The notes under the pieces are model-generated. The model was not told where the DNA came from. It worked only from the letters and a program-made list of their open reading frames with translations, and did not search any database. This document shows positions 56,152-64,000 of a stretch of 64,000 nucleotides of DNA, in pieces (the first letter of the stretch is position 1; each line of letters starts with the position of its first letter). Origin of the DNA: Sulfuricella sp. T08 (lineage in GTDB: Bacteria > Pseudomonadota > Gammaproteobacteria > Burkholderiales > Sulfuricellaceae); assembly GCF_000971475.1 (NCBI RefSeq), contig NZ_DF967535.1, forward strand, positions 45,439 through 109,438, read 5' to 3'. Made by a program: the position numbers and the translations under genes.

Positions 56152-56532
56152 ATGATTCTCTCTTACGACGTAGAAGAAGCCGATTTTGACGAGCTGGTAG
56201 TTACCCGCTCGCACGAAGTACCGGTGTTGCTGGATATCGGTGCCGAATGGTGCAGCCCGTGTCGTGTGCTGGGGCCGATGCTGGAAAGGCTGGTCAAGGA
56301 ATACGACGGCAAATTTGTGCTGGCAAAAGTCGATGCCGACGAAAACATGCGTATCGCCGGCCGGCATCAGGCGAGAGGATTTCCTACCGTCATCGCCTAC
56401 AGCCGCGGGCAGGAAATCGACCGTTTTCACAGCTCACAGACCGAAGGCTTTCTGCGCCGCTTTCTCGACAGCTTTATCGAGCGCCATACCGCCGAAAACG
56501 ACGTAACCGAGCCCGCGCTTCAGCCCGGCTGA
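56152..56532 (+). CDS. Thioredoxin-family protein (WCSPC)
   Basis: 126 residues, cytoplasmic (no signal). The active site reads EWCSPCR (about 33-38; most thioredoxins have WCGPC), with the strand VLLDIGA before it and the cis-Pro in GFPTVIAYSRG. Thirty-odd C-terminal residues (RRFLDSFIERHTAEND) form an extra helix. A protein disulfide reductase role is expected, partner unknown. It is separated from SCO by 110 bases. Confidence 0.92.
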   Translation: MILSYDVEEADFDELVVTRSHEVPVLLDIGAEWCSPCRVLGPMLERLVKEYDGKFVLAKVDADENMRIAGRHQARGFPTVIAYSRGQEIDRFHSSQTEGFLRRFLDSFIERHTAENDVTEPALQPG

Positions 56533-56538
56533 GGGCGG

Positions 56539-56874
56539 CTAGAGGCACCCACCACAACTGCCACACCGCCAGTCATGGGGGTTGGCCGCCTGATAGAACC
56601 AGCGCATGTGCTCTTCATCGACAGGGATGTCGTGCTCGGAAAAAAGATCGGCCAGCCAACCGGCGTGCGCAAGAATCCAGTCGTCCTCCACCATCCCTTC
56701 TGCAAAATCCTCGTCGTCGGGGTAGATGTAGCTGAATATGCCGAAGGTGCCCATGTCTTTCTCGCGCCGTTCGGCATCCAGGGTCAGAAGCCGCCCAAGG
56801 TAGTGGATTTCCCACTGGCCAAGACAAAGGTTGTTTCCTTTACTCGTCCAGCAGGCAGTAAACGGGTTCGACAT
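56539..56874 (-). CDS. Conserved hypothetical protein with CGSCGGC C-terminus
   Basis: 111 residues. Rich in acidic and aromatic residues (FSYIYPDDEDFAEGMVEDDW, MRWFYQAANPHDWRC) and ends in RCGSCGGCL, a compact Cys triplet that could hold a metal or Fe-S cluster or be a redox tail. The start is uncertain; Met41 is also usable. It converges on the thioredoxin-like gene with six bases between stops. I do not recognise the family. Confidence 0.65.
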   Translation of the reverse strand: MSNPFTACWTSKGNNLCLGQWEIHYLGRLLTLDAERREKDMGTFGIFSYIYPDDEDFAEGMVEDDWILAHAGWLADLFSEHDIPVDEEHMRWFYQAANPHDWRCGSCGGCL

Positions 56875-56932
56875 GTAGGCAGGATTTACAACGTGGCTCG
56901 AATGGCGAACATTATACCGTCACGAAGCCGAA

Positions 56933-57151
56933 TTACAGACCCACGACGGCAATCCTCACCCCAAGACATTCGACGACCTGACCGGCGCGTATTTTCGCCG
57001 TTTTGCGGCTCTCGGGCTGACCATCCACAGTCACCCGTCCTTCAGCGACCAGGGTTTTCCCACGCCCGCCGCTTTCTGCCACGCCGGCAAGTTTGAGCAG
57101 GTTGCAGAGTTCAATGTATTCGCCTTTAAGCGGGATTTCAACGGATTGCAT
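56933..57151 (-). CDS. S4-domain RNA-binding protein (YbcJ-like)
   Basis: 72 residues from ATG 57151 (GGAAA 7 bases upstream; a TTG four codons earlier is also possible). The S4 fold is complete: YIELCNLLKLAGVAESGGRGK, VAEGRVTVDGQPESRKTAKI and VVECLGVRIAVV. Stand-alone S4 proteins of this type bind structured RNA, perhaps in ribosome biogenesis. It is divergent from yaeQ. Confidence 0.9.
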   Translation of the reverse strand: MQSVEIPLKGEYIELCNLLKLAGVAESGGRGKTLVAEGRVTVDGQPESRKTAKIRAGQVVECLGVRIAVVGL

Positions 57152-57308
57152 AGAGATTTCCAAAAAATTGATACGCCACGGTACGACGCCGCAATTTCAG
57201 TGTCAACCATGCATTGTCCAGACAAGAGACATGACTTCGCGGACGCAACCAAATCGGTTATTCTTCGCTACCCTGATATGGCACCCACGACAACTGAAAA
57301 GTAAAACT

Positions 57309-57866
57309 ATGGCCATTAAATCCACCATCTTCAAAGCCGAGCTGCAAATCGCCGACATGGATCGCAACTACTACCATGACCATGCGCTCACTATCGCCCA
57401 GCATCCATCGGAAACTGACGAACGCATGATGGTGCGAGTACTGGCCTTTGCGCTGCACGCCGATGAGGCATTGTCGTACGGCAAGGGACTGAGCACCGAT
57501 GACGAACCCGATCTGTGGCAAAAGGACTTGACCGGCACCATTCAACTCTGGATAGACGTGGGCTTGCCAGATGAAAAACTCATACGCAAAGCCTGCGGCC
57601 GCGCCAGGCAGGTTGTCGTCTATACCTATGGCGGCCGTGGCGCCGATATATGGTGGAATCAGAACAGTAGCAAACTCGCAAGGCTCCACAACCTGACCGT
57701 AATCAACCTGCCCGAGACCACCAGCCAGGCCCTGGCCACGCTGGTACAACGCACCATGCAGCTGCAATGTACGATTCAGGACAGAGAGATTTGGATCGCT
57801 GACAATAACGTCAGAATTCAGGTCGAACTGGCGGTGCTGAAAACACCGTCGGAGTCATTTCGCTGA
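57309..57866 (+). CDS. yaeQ: YaeQ-family protein
   Basis: 185 residues from ATG 57309 (MAIKSTIFKAELQIADMDRNYY); upstream codons in this frame overlap the divergent gene and are ignored. The family segments HALTIAQHPSETDERMMVRVLAFAL, LWIDVGLPDEKLIRKACGRA and VVVYTYGG are clear; the fold is PD-(D/E)xK nuclease-like. Function is unknown, although Salmonella YaeQ was once proposed to compensate for RfaH. Monocistronic. Confidence 0.93.
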   Translation: MAIKSTIFKAELQIADMDRNYYHDHALTIAQHPSETDERMMVRVLAFALHADEALSYGKGLSTDDEPDLWQKDLTGTIQLWIDVGLPDEKLIRKACGRARQVVVYTYGGRGADIWWNQNSSKLARLHNLTVINLPETTSQALATLVQRTMQLQCTIQDREIWIADNNVRIQVELAVLKTPSESFR

Positions 57867-57902
57867 AGAGGCGCGAGTGCAGACATCGCAAACAGAATTG
57901 GG

Positions 57903-57991
57903 TGGTGCCCGGAGCCGGAATCGAACCGGCACGCCGCGTTAGCAGCGAGGGATTTTAAGTCCCTTGTGTCTACCTATTTCACCATCCGGGC
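57903..57991 (-). tRNA. tRNA-Leu (anticodon TAA)
   Basis: Read on the minus strand: acceptor GCCCGGA/TCCGGGC, anticodon loop CTTAAAA in stem GGGA/TCCC, a long variable arm (CGCTGCTAACGCGGCG region), T-loop GTTCGATTC, and encoded ACCA. 89 bases, the class II size. Confidence 0.96.
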
Positions 57992-58003
57992 ATTGATTTA
58001 TTT

Positions 58004-58026
58004 ATGACGTTTATGAAAAACGTCAT
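58004..58026. other. Perfect hairpin just upstream of tRNA-Leu
   Basis: ATGACGTTT and AAACGTCAT form a 9-base-pair stem around ATGAA, 12 bases before the 5' end of tRNA-Leu on its strand. It could lie in the leader of the tRNA precursor or overlap the tRNA promoter; there is no T run. Confidence 0.6.
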
Positions 58027-58149
58027 TGCAAATAGAAGCGCGTAATTTTACCACAGCCACGCACATGCTCATCGTTTTAAACAAACCGGCATGCCATCCC
58101 AACTTTTGGGTATTATCTTGCTTTGGCTAACAAGCAAAGGTTCCTAAAA

Positions 58150-59025
58150 ATGAAATTGCCGAAAAATTCATTGAGACCGGTTTTGATCTGCCTGTGCGCT
58201 TTGCTGTTGAATGCCTGTTCCACGGGACAGATCGTGGCGCGCTCCTCGCTGTCGATCATGGACAGCGGTGTGGCCGCAATGAACCGGGAGCCCGACCTGG
58301 AATTGGCCAAGGCCGCGATTCCGGCCAATCTCAAGCTGGTGGAAAGCCTGACTCGTGAAATACCCACCAACCGTGAACTGAGAATCCATGCGGCGCAAGG
58401 TTTTTACGGCTATACATTCGGCTTTGTCGAGGACGAGAATCCTGCACGCGCTTCAGCGCTTTACCGCAGAGGGCTGGAGCATGCCCTGGCAGCACTGGAG
58501 ACGGCCGGACTGGGAGATCCCATGACCATGCAGCGGGATATTCTGAATCAAAAGCTGGCTGCTCTTGAACGCGATGCGGTGCCTGACCTGTTCTGGGCAG
58601 CATCCAACTGGGCCAAGTGGATAGACATGAACCGTACCGACCCGGCGCGCATTGCCGACATGGGGAAGGTGGAGGCACTCATGCAGCGGGTGCTGGAACT
58701 GGATGAAACCTTCTATTTCGGCGGCCCACACATTTTCTTCGGGGTCTGGTATGGCAGCCGTCCACCGATGCTGGGAGGCAATTTCGCGCTTTCGGAGATG
58801 CATTTCGGCAAAGCGCGAAATATCACGCAAGGCAAATTGCTCATTGCTGACGTGCTGTACGCACAATATCTCGCAGTGCAACAAGGTAACCGCAAGGCAT
58901 TCCACGACAAGCTCACCGCGGCAGTCAACACGCCACCGGATAGTTATCCCGAGATGGCGCTTGCCAACGCAATCGCTCAACACAAGGCAAAAATACTACT
59001 AAAAAATGAGGAGGAATTATTTTGA
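58150..59025 (+). CDS. TatT-type TRAP transporter accessory lipoprotein
   Basis: 291 residues from ATG 58150. A lipoprotein signal ends LLLNAC; the mature part is all-helical with TPR-like repeats (HAAQGFYGYTFGFVEDENPARASALYRRGLEHAL..., AQYLAVQQGNRKAFHDKL). This matches the TatT (T-component) family described from Treponema pallidum Tp0956, which forms trimers and docks the TRAP binding protein. It overlaps the binding-protein gene by four bases, so the four genes form one operon. Confidence 0.9.
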   Translation: MKLPKNSLRPVLICLCALLLNACSTGQIVARSSLSIMDSGVAAMNREPDLELAKAAIPANLKLVESLTREIPTNRELRIHAAQGFYGYTFGFVEDENPARASALYRRGLEHALAALETAGLGDPMTMQRDILNQKLAALERDAVPDLFWAASNWAKWIDMNRTDPARIADMGKVEALMQRVLELDETFYFGGPHIFFGVWYGSRPPMLGGNFALSEMHFGKARNITQGKLLIADVLYAQYLAVQQGNRKAFHDKLTAAVNTPPDSYPEMALANAIAQHKAKILLKNEEELF

Positions 59026-60038
59026 TGATAAGAAAATGGGCGTTTTTCCTGATGCTTCTGTGTGCCTTTACTGCACGGGCGGATGAACCTTATGTACTGA
59101 AATTTGCCACCCTCGCGCCAGCTGGCTCGACCTGGATGAATGTGATTGCCGAGTGGGCCGGCAAGGTGGAAAAAGAAAGCCGGGGACGCCTCAAGTTCAA
59201 GTTTTACCCCGGTGGAGTTTCGGGTGATGAGCCCGACATGCTGCGAAAAATTCGCTTTGGTCAAATTCACGGCGCTGCCATGACAGGGCATGGCATCGGC
59301 TCCGTTTATTCTCCGGCACGCGTGTTGGAAATTCCTTTCCTGTTCCGCAACTACGAAGAAGTCGATTATGTGCGCGCACAGATGATGCCTGAAATCCGCG
59401 CCGGTTTTCGCAAGAATGATTATGAATTGCTGGGGTGGATGGAAGTCGGCTTTGTCCGGTTCTTTTCACGTACTCCGATACACTCCATGGACGACCTGAA
59501 AAAACACCGCATCTGGCAGTGGCAGGGAGACCCGCTTAGCGCCGCGTTTTTTACTGCCAGCAATATCGCCCCTGTTCCATTACCGATTACCGAAGTGTTT
59601 ACCAGTCTGTCCACCGGGCTGATCGATACGGTTATTGCGCCTCCTCTCGGCGCCATCGCACTGCAATGGTTCACCAAAACACCCTACATGACTGAAGTTC
59701 CCATGGCAGACGGCATAGGCGGCCTGGTTGTATCCAGCAAGTTTTTCAATCACCTGCCCAAGGATCTGCAGGAATTGCTGCTGCGTACCGGCAACGAAGC
59801 CAGCGAAAAACTGCTGATTGAAACGCGAAAGGACAACGAAAAAAGCCTGGGAGTTCTGAAACAGAATGGCATCACTTTCACACTGGAATGGAAAGATATC
59901 AAGGAAGCCGACGTGATCAGCATCCGCGACCGCGCAGCTGCCGACTTGGCCAAGAGCGGCTACATCCCGGCAGAGGTGTATGACCGCGCGCGCAAGGCAC
60001 TCGGCGAATACCGCGAGAAGAAGGCCAAGCAGCGATGA
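59022..60038 (+). CDS. dctP: TRAP transporter substrate-binding protein (DctP family, TatT-linked)
   Basis: 338 residues with a signal peptide (1-20, ending TARAD). The DctP fold is recognised from LKFATLAPAGSTWMNVIAEWAGKVE, FRNYEEVDYVRAQ, and TEVFTSLSTGLIDTVIAPP. The usual Arg that grips the substrate carboxylate (in a KIRV-type strand) is not obvious: the corresponding stretch reads HRIWQWQGDPLS. This agrees with the idea that TatT-linked systems carry hydrophobic ligands. It overlaps its neighbours by four bases on each side. Confidence 0.92.
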   Translation: MMIRKWAFFLMLLCAFTARADEPYVLKFATLAPAGSTWMNVIAEWAGKVEKESRGRLKFKFYPGGVSGDEPDMLRKIRFGQIHGAAMTGHGIGSVYSPARVLEIPFLFRNYEEVDYVRAQMMPEIRAGFRKNDYELLGWMEVGFVRFFSRTPIHSMDDLKKHRIWQWQGDPLSAAFFTASNIAPVPLPITEVFTSLSTGLIDTVIAPPLGAIALQWFTKTPYMTEVPMADGIGGLVVSSKFFNHLPKDLQELLLRTGNEASEKLLIETRKDNEKSLGVLKQNGITFTLEWKDIKEADVISIRDRAAADLAKSGYIPAEVYDRARKALGEYREKKAKQR

Positions 60039-60535
60039 GCAACCACGCCCGCAAATACTCCTTGCCGTCGAAAATCGAGCAAACGCTGACTCGCGCAGAA
60101 ACGCTGTTTGCCAGCGCCTGCCTGGTAGCCATGCTGGTTCTGTCACTGATCGAGATCGGCGCGCGCAATTTTTTTCATAGCGGCATCCCCGGCGCATCAA
60201 CGCTGATTCAATATCTCGTATTGTGGGTCAGCTTCCTCGGCGCAGTGGTCGCGGTACGCGAGCGCCATATCAAGATCGACATTGCCACACACCTTATTAG
60301 CGAAGCTTGGCGCAACCGGCTGGAACGGCCCATCTTCATTTTTTGCACACTGGTTTGCGGCACGCTGTTCTGGCATGCGGTGCGTTTCTGGCACGACGAA
60401 TGGCTAAACGTATCCAGCGATGAGAAATGGATTGCTGCCATGGCAATTATTTTCCCTGTCAGCTTCTTCCTGCTGTCGCTGCATTTCGCCTTGCGCGTAG
60501 TCATCGGCCCACGCTCTTCAAGGCGCGTAAAATGA
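60035..60535 (+). CDS. dctQ: TRAP transporter small permease (DctQ family)
   Basis: 166 residues with four membrane helices (about 25-45, 52-75, 95-115 and 130-150). The conserved QYLVLWVSFLGAVVAVRERHIKID segment identifies DctQ, which pairs with the large permease in the inner membrane. Four-base overlaps with dctP and dctM indicate coupled translation. Confidence 0.93.
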   Translation: MSNHARKYSLPSKIEQTLTRAETLFASACLVAMLVLSLIEIGARNFFHSGIPGASTLIQYLVLWVSFLGAVVAVRERHIKIDIATHLISEAWRNRLERPIFIFCTLVCGTLFWHAVRFWHDEWLNVSSDEKWIAAMAIIFPVSFFLLSLHFALRVVIGPRSSRRVK

Positions 60536-61821
60536 CTGCAACTATCGTTATTCTGTTGCTGATCTTCGCCGCACTCGGTGTGCCGCTGTTTGTCATCATT
60601 GGTGCTGGCAGTCTGGTTGCAGTATGGTCGGCAGACCTCGACCCGGCCGTGCTGATGGTTGAAATGCTACGGCTGGCCTCCTCGCCCAACCTGATGGCCA
60701 TCCCCCTCTTCACCCTGGCGGGCGTAGTACTATCTAAAGGAGGCGCACCGGAACGGCTGGTAAAACTGTTCAACGCCGCCTTCGGCTGGATGCCGGGCGG
60801 CTTGGCGGTGGTCGCACTAACTACTTGCGCCTTCTTCACGGCGCTTTCCGGTGCGTCCGGCGTCACCATCCTGGCTTTGGGCGGTCTGCTTTATCCCATG
60901 CTGCTGAGCGAAGGGTACTCCAAGCGTTTCTCGCTCGGGCTGCTTACCAGCTCCGGCTCGCTGGGGCTGCTGTTCCCACCTAGCCTGGTGGTACTGCTTT
61001 ACGGCATGGTTGCAGGCGTCAACATCGAGCAGATGTTCAAGGCTGGCATTATTCCCGGCCTCATCCTCCTGGTAATGCTATCGATCTACAGCATCTATAA
61101 CGGGAACGTGGGCAAGGTAAGAAAGGAGCCCTTCTCGCCCAAGGCGCTGCGACGCGCCATCCGCCTTGGCATTTGGGATTTGCTGCTGCCTGTGGGCATC
61201 ATTGCAGGTCTGTTGGGCGGTTTTGTGACAGTAACCGAGGCCGCGACTTGCACTGCCGCTTACGCGCTTTTTCTCGAAGGCGTTATTCACCGCGACCTGA
61301 CCCCGGTTACCCAGATGCCAGGCTTCCCAGTTGCAGGAAACCTTCTGCTAGGCGTTCTCAGGGAAACCTGCATATTGAGCGGGAGCCTGCTGATTATCCT
61401 GAGTGTCGCAATGGGGCTGACCAATTCCATGATCGACGCGCAGATACCGATGAAAGTCATGTCGCTGCTGGAAGACAATGTCACCAGCCAGTTCCAGTTC
61501 CTGCTGCTGCTGAATGTCTTCCTGCTCGCTGTCGGCTGCGTGATGGACATCTTTTCCGCCACCATCGTGATCGTACCGTTGATTCTGCCCATCGCGCTAC
61601 GCTTCGGAGTGGATCCAGTCCACCTCGGCATCATATTCCTGGCGAATCTGGAAATCGGTTATCTCACGCCGCCGGTGGGCATCAACCTGTTCCTGGCCAG
61701 CCAGAGATTCAAGGAACCGATGCTGAGCCTGTTCCGTGCTTCATTTCCGTTTCTGTTGATCATGCTGGTCTGGCTGGCGATCATTACGTACATTCCAGCG
61801 CTATCGCTTTACTGGAAGTGA
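60532..61821 (+). CDS. dctM: TRAP transporter large permease (DctM family)
   Basis: 429 residues from ATG 60532, which overlaps the dctQ stop (ATGA); a longer frame begins inside dctQ and is rejected. Twelve or so helices; diagnostic segments are NLMAIPLFTLAGVVLSKGG, LTTCAFFTALSGASGVTILALGG, LLTSSGSLGLLFPPSLVVLLYG and LANLEIGYLTPPVGINLFLAS. It is the sodium-coupled transport subunit that completes the T-P-Q-M operon. Confidence 0.95.
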   Translation: MTATIVILLLIFAALGVPLFVIIGAGSLVAVWSADLDPAVLMVEMLRLASSPNLMAIPLFTLAGVVLSKGGAPERLVKLFNAAFGWMPGGLAVVALTTCAFFTALSGASGVTILALGGLLYPMLLSEGYSKRFSLGLLTSSGSLGLLFPPSLVVLLYGMVAGVNIEQMFKAGIIPGLILLVMLSIYSIYNGNVGKVRKEPFSPKALRRAIRLGIWDLLLPVGIIAGLLGGFVTVTEAATCTAAYALFLEGVIHRDLTPVTQMPGFPVAGNLLLGVLRETCILSGSLLIILSVAMGLTNSMIDAQIPMKVMSLLEDNVTSQFQFLLLLNVFLLAVGCVMDIFSATIVIVPLILPIALRFGVDPVHLGIIFLANLEIGYLTPPVGINLFLASQRFKEPMLSLFRASFPFLLIMLVWLAIITYIPALSLYWK

Positions 61822-61917
61822 TCAGATGGAATTAATTCCTTTCCTTTTAACTGAGCTCACCCTCTTCAATCATTGGAAAAGTTTTCAATTTTTAGTATTG
61901 GAGGATAAACTTTAAGC

Positions 61918-62154
61918 ATGCCAAAAGTGCTGGAAAAACATGGATTCCGTTTTTTCTTCTTTAGTGGAGAAGGACAAGAACCTCCACATATTCACGTGGA
62001 GCATGGCGACAAGGTTGCAAAATATTGGTTACAGCCAGTTGAGTTAGCCAGTTCAGAAGGTTTTCGTGCACATGAACTGTCGAAGCTTAGAATGCTGGTT
62101 ATTGAACACCGCAATTTGTTTTTGGAGAAATGGCATGAGCACTTTGGCCGTTAA
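61918..62154 (+). CDS. DUF4160 protein
   Basis: 78 residues. The family core GFRFFFFSGEGQEPPHIHVEHGDKVAKYWL is present, with PPHIHVEH as the most conserved part; the rest is LRMLVIEHRNLFLEKWHEHF. DUF4160 proteins are often followed by DUF2442 partners, as here with a 20-base overlap, and have been considered possible toxin-antitoxin pairs. Function is not established. Confidence 0.9.
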   Translation: MPKVLEKHGFRFFFFSGEGQEPPHIHVEHGDKVAKYWLQPVELASSEGFRAHELSKLRMLVIEHRNLFLEKWHEHFGR

Positions 62155-62377
62155 GATTGATTCCCACGCAGTCGATGTCCAGGTAGACAGCAATGCACTG
62201 CATTTCGTACTTGCCGATGGCAGGGAAGTTTCAGCACCGCTTGAGTGGTTTCCCAGGCTACGAGATGCCACCGATGAACAACGAAAAAAATGGCGTTTTA
62301 TCGGGAAAGGAATTGGAGTTCATTGGCCGGACATAGATGAAGATATCGCGGTTAGTACGCTGATGCGCAATCAATGA
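62135..62377 (+). CDS. DUF2442 protein
   Basis: 80 residues from ATG 62135, with TTTGGAGAA upstream; the start lies inside the DUF4160 gene. The segment LHFVLADGREVSAPLEWFPRL, then RKKWRFIGKGIGVHWPDIDEDIAVSTLM, is the DUF2442 core. Likely the partner of the preceding gene, perhaps a DNA-binding antitoxin; that is inference from the pairing. Confidence 0.92.
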   Translation: MSTLAVKIDSHAVDVQVDSNALHFVLADGREVSAPLEWFPRLRDATDEQRKKWRFIGKGIGVHWPDIDEDIAVSTLMRNQ

Positions 62378-62448
62378 AGGAAATGCTTCTGTTCCACGTA
62401 TCGCTGCCGTTCCCGCACTCTAGCTGTACTGGGAGTGATCGCCCCCCC

Positions 62449-62475
62449 ACCCCTCTCCCACAAGCGGGCGAGGGG
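62449..62475 (+). repeat. CCCTCTCCC-family dispersed repeat, copy 4
   Basis: ACCCCTCTCCCACAAGCGGG then CGAGGGG, between the DUF2442 gene and the manC-type gene (convergent). The shortest copy; it may act in transcription termination for both. Confidence 0.65.
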
Positions 62476-62486
62476 TATGACGGCAA

Positions 62487-63905
62487 TTAAGCTCTCCCAT
62501 ACACATCGTCAAAACGCACGATATCGTCCTCACCGAGATATTCGCCACTCTGCACCTCAATCATGACCAGATCCGTCCGTCCGGGGTTTTCCAGACGGTG
62601 CCGGTGCCCTGCGGGAATGTAAGTGGATTCGTTGGTCCGGATCAGCATGTTTTTGTCATCATTCACGATGCTGGCTGTGCCGCTAACCACTATCCAGTGC
62701 TCACTCCGGTGGTAATGCATTTGCAATGAAAGTGAAGCGCCCGGCTTGACCATGATGCGCTTGATCTTGAAATTACTGCCCTCTTCCAGCACCGTGTAGG
62801 TTCCCCAGGGGCGTACCACTGTACGATGCAACTTGTGACTGTCGTGATTCATCAGCTTGAGTTGCTGAACCACTTTTTTTACATCCTGGGCGCGTCCCCG
62901 GTCGGCCACCAGCAGTGCATCCGGGGTGTCGACAATCAGCAGGTTGTCCAGACCGATAGCCGCCACCATGCGGCCATCGCTCTGGATGTAGGAATTTCCC
63001 ACATCGACCAGTACCGCCTCGCCGATGACGCGGTTGCCCGCCTCATCAGGAACGGTGAGGTCGCTGATGGCGTTCCACGAACCAATATCGCTCCAGCCAA
63101 AATTACCAGGAACCACCGCAACCACTTCAGACTTTTCCATTACCGCGTAATCAATGGAATTTTCCGGAATGGCTGCGAAAGTATCCGAGTCGATTTCCAT
63201 CATCGGTGTACTGCCCTGCGTTTTGCTGCGCGTTGCCTCCCAGCAAGCCAGTGCATGCTCGTAGATGGAAGGGGCATGAAGCTTGAACTGCTCCAGCATA
63301 GCTCCTGCCTGGAAGCAGAACATGCCGGAATTCCACAGGTAACGGCCTGAATCGACGTACTCCACAGCGGTCTCGTAGGAGGGCTTTTCGACAAAACGCT
63401 TGACGGTCTGGCCATCTGCCTCGATGTAGCCAAATCCGGTTTCCGGCGCGTTGGGAACAATGCCGAAAGTCACCAGCTTGCCTTGTTCCGCAAGGTCACA
63501 GGCCTGCTTCACGGCAACGGCAAACGCACCCTGATTGTCGATAAGATGATCAGCGGGAAGCACCAGCATGATTGCATCATCACCAGAATCAGCGGCAACT
63601 TTCAAAGCGCCAAGCGCAATCGCCGCTGCCGTATTTCGCCCGAAAGGCTCCAGCAGGAAGGTATCCGCCACGCCAGGAAAGGTTTTCTTGGCAAGCTGAT
63701 ACTCATCCCTGCTTTTGAAATAATGCTCGCGATTCGTGATGGTCAGCACCTCGCGAACGCCTTCAAGCGCAGAGGCACGCACAAAGGTCTTCTGCAGCAA
63801 GCTTTGCCCGTCAGGCAGCTTCATGAAAGGCTTGGGGTGCGACTCACGGGAGATCGGCCACAAACGGGCACCGACACCACCGGAAAGAATGATGGGTATG
63901 AGCAT
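62487..63905 (-). CDS. Mannose-1-phosphate guanylyltransferase / mannose-6-phosphate isomerase (AlgA/ManC type)
   Basis: 472 residues from ATG 63905 (MLIPIILSGGVGARLWPISRE); the open frame further upstream lacks similarity. The pyrophosphorylase signature SGGVGARLWP and FVEKP are in the N-terminal domain; the C-terminal isomerase/cupin domain has RPWGTYTVLEEG and QMHYHRSEHWIVVSGTA with the metal His residues. It makes GDP-mannose for exopolysaccharide or LPS O-chains. The neighbouring polysaccharide genes, if any, are beyond the right edge. Confidence 0.95.
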   Translation of the reverse strand: MLIPIILSGGVGARLWPISRESHPKPFMKLPDGQSLLQKTFVRASALEGVREVLTITNREHYFKSRDEYQLAKKTFPGVADTFLLEPFGRNTAAAIALGALKVAADSGDDAIMLVLPADHLIDNQGAFAVAVKQACDLAEQGKLVTFGIVPNAPETGFGYIEADGQTVKRFVEKPSYETAVEYVDSGRYLWNSGMFCFQAGAMLEQFKLHAPSIYEHALACWEATRSKTQGSTPMMEIDSDTFAAIPENSIDYAVMEKSEVVAVVPGNFGWSDIGSWNAISDLTVPDEAGNRVIGEAVLVDVGNSYIQSDGRMVAAIGLDNLLIVDTPDALLVADRGRAQDVKKVVQQLKLMNHDSHKLHRTVVRPWGTYTVLEEGSNFKIKRIMVKPGASLSLQMHYHRSEHWIVVSGTASIVNDDKNMLIRTNESTYIPAGHRHRLENPGRTDLVMIEVQSGEYLGEDDIVRFDDVYGRA

Positions 63906-64000
63906 ATTGAGTTTGGTTGCGAATTTCGGATACCAGCAGTAGCCTATTAAACTGGCAACTGGAGGTTGAAATGTATCGGATACCAAGACAAAGCTACACC

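Overview
The window (about 57% GC by eye, gene-dense, mostly short spacers) reads as the chromosome of a Gram-negative betaproteobacterium, probably of the Nitrosomonadales/Gallionellaceae/Sulfuricella type. The support is a long housekeeping block in the order typical of that class: rpoE-rseA-rseB-rseC-mucD-glutaredoxin, lepA-lepB-DUF4845-rnc-era and recO-pdxJ-acpS-nagZ, with nadB divergent from rpoE. The genus is inference; no rRNA is present to test it.

Layout. 0-6.7 kb: an efflux operon on the minus strand (TetR regulator, TolC-type outer membrane factor, membrane fusion protein, RND pump, His-rich periplasmic protein). 6.8-7.1 kb: tRNA-Pro, tRNA-Arg and tRNA-His behind one strong promoter. 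7.03-11.41 kb: an islet bounded by a 40-bp perfect copy of the 3' half of tRNA-His; its only sizeable gene is a 1251-residue REC/PAS/GGDEF/EAL protein whose receiver and EAL domains have lost key residues. 11.5-15.4 kb: more signalling (HDOD protein, stand-alone CheD, GAF-PAS-GGDEF-EAL protein). 15.5-21 kb: Lon-family protease, nagZ, acpS, pdxJ, recO. 21-24.7 kb: an insertion separating recO from era, with a small membrane protein, a nitronate monooxygenase-like protein with a four-Cys tail, a small helix-turn-helix/ribbon-type protein and an RhlE-type helicase. 24.9-33.9 kb: era, rnc, DUF4845, lepB, lepA, then the envelope-stress operon. 34.2-41.5 kb: nadB, ygfX-like, ygfZ, a beta-CASP hydrolase, a 53-residue Lys-rich protein, recQ and a secreted nuclease.

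41.5-50.4 kb is the most mosaic stretch: a DMT transporter, a REP-associated tyrosine transposase between inverted REP hairpins and beside a duplicated rlmJ 3' end, rlmJ, ettA, a Phd/VapC toxin-antitoxin pair, an AT-rich Mrr-type restriction gene, a KTSC protein and a KTSC remnant around a spermidine-synthase-like gene. 50.5-57.9 kb: a methyltransferase, a PepD-type dipeptidase carrying an in-frame copy of a dispersed repeat, a diguanylate cyclase, a Cys-rich lipoprotein, a SCO/thioredoxin group, an S4-domain protein and YaeQ. 57.9-62.4 kb: tRNA-Leu, a complete TatT-type TRAP transporter operon and a DUF4160/DUF2442 pair. The window ends in an AlgA/ManC-type GDP-mannose enzyme.

Themes. Three GGDEF proteins, an HDOD protein and a CheD suggest strong second-messenger and taxis input. 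The rpoE operon, RND pump and TRAP system concern the envelope. Dispersed repeats (two REP-like families and a CCCTCTCCC family at four sites) occur at many of the junctions where gene order looks disturbed. No phage, CRISPR array, rRNA operon or intact integrase is visible. I did not find a clearly new multi-gene system; the strongest candidates for something unusual are the tRNA-His islet with its degenerate sensor and the REP/RAYT locus.
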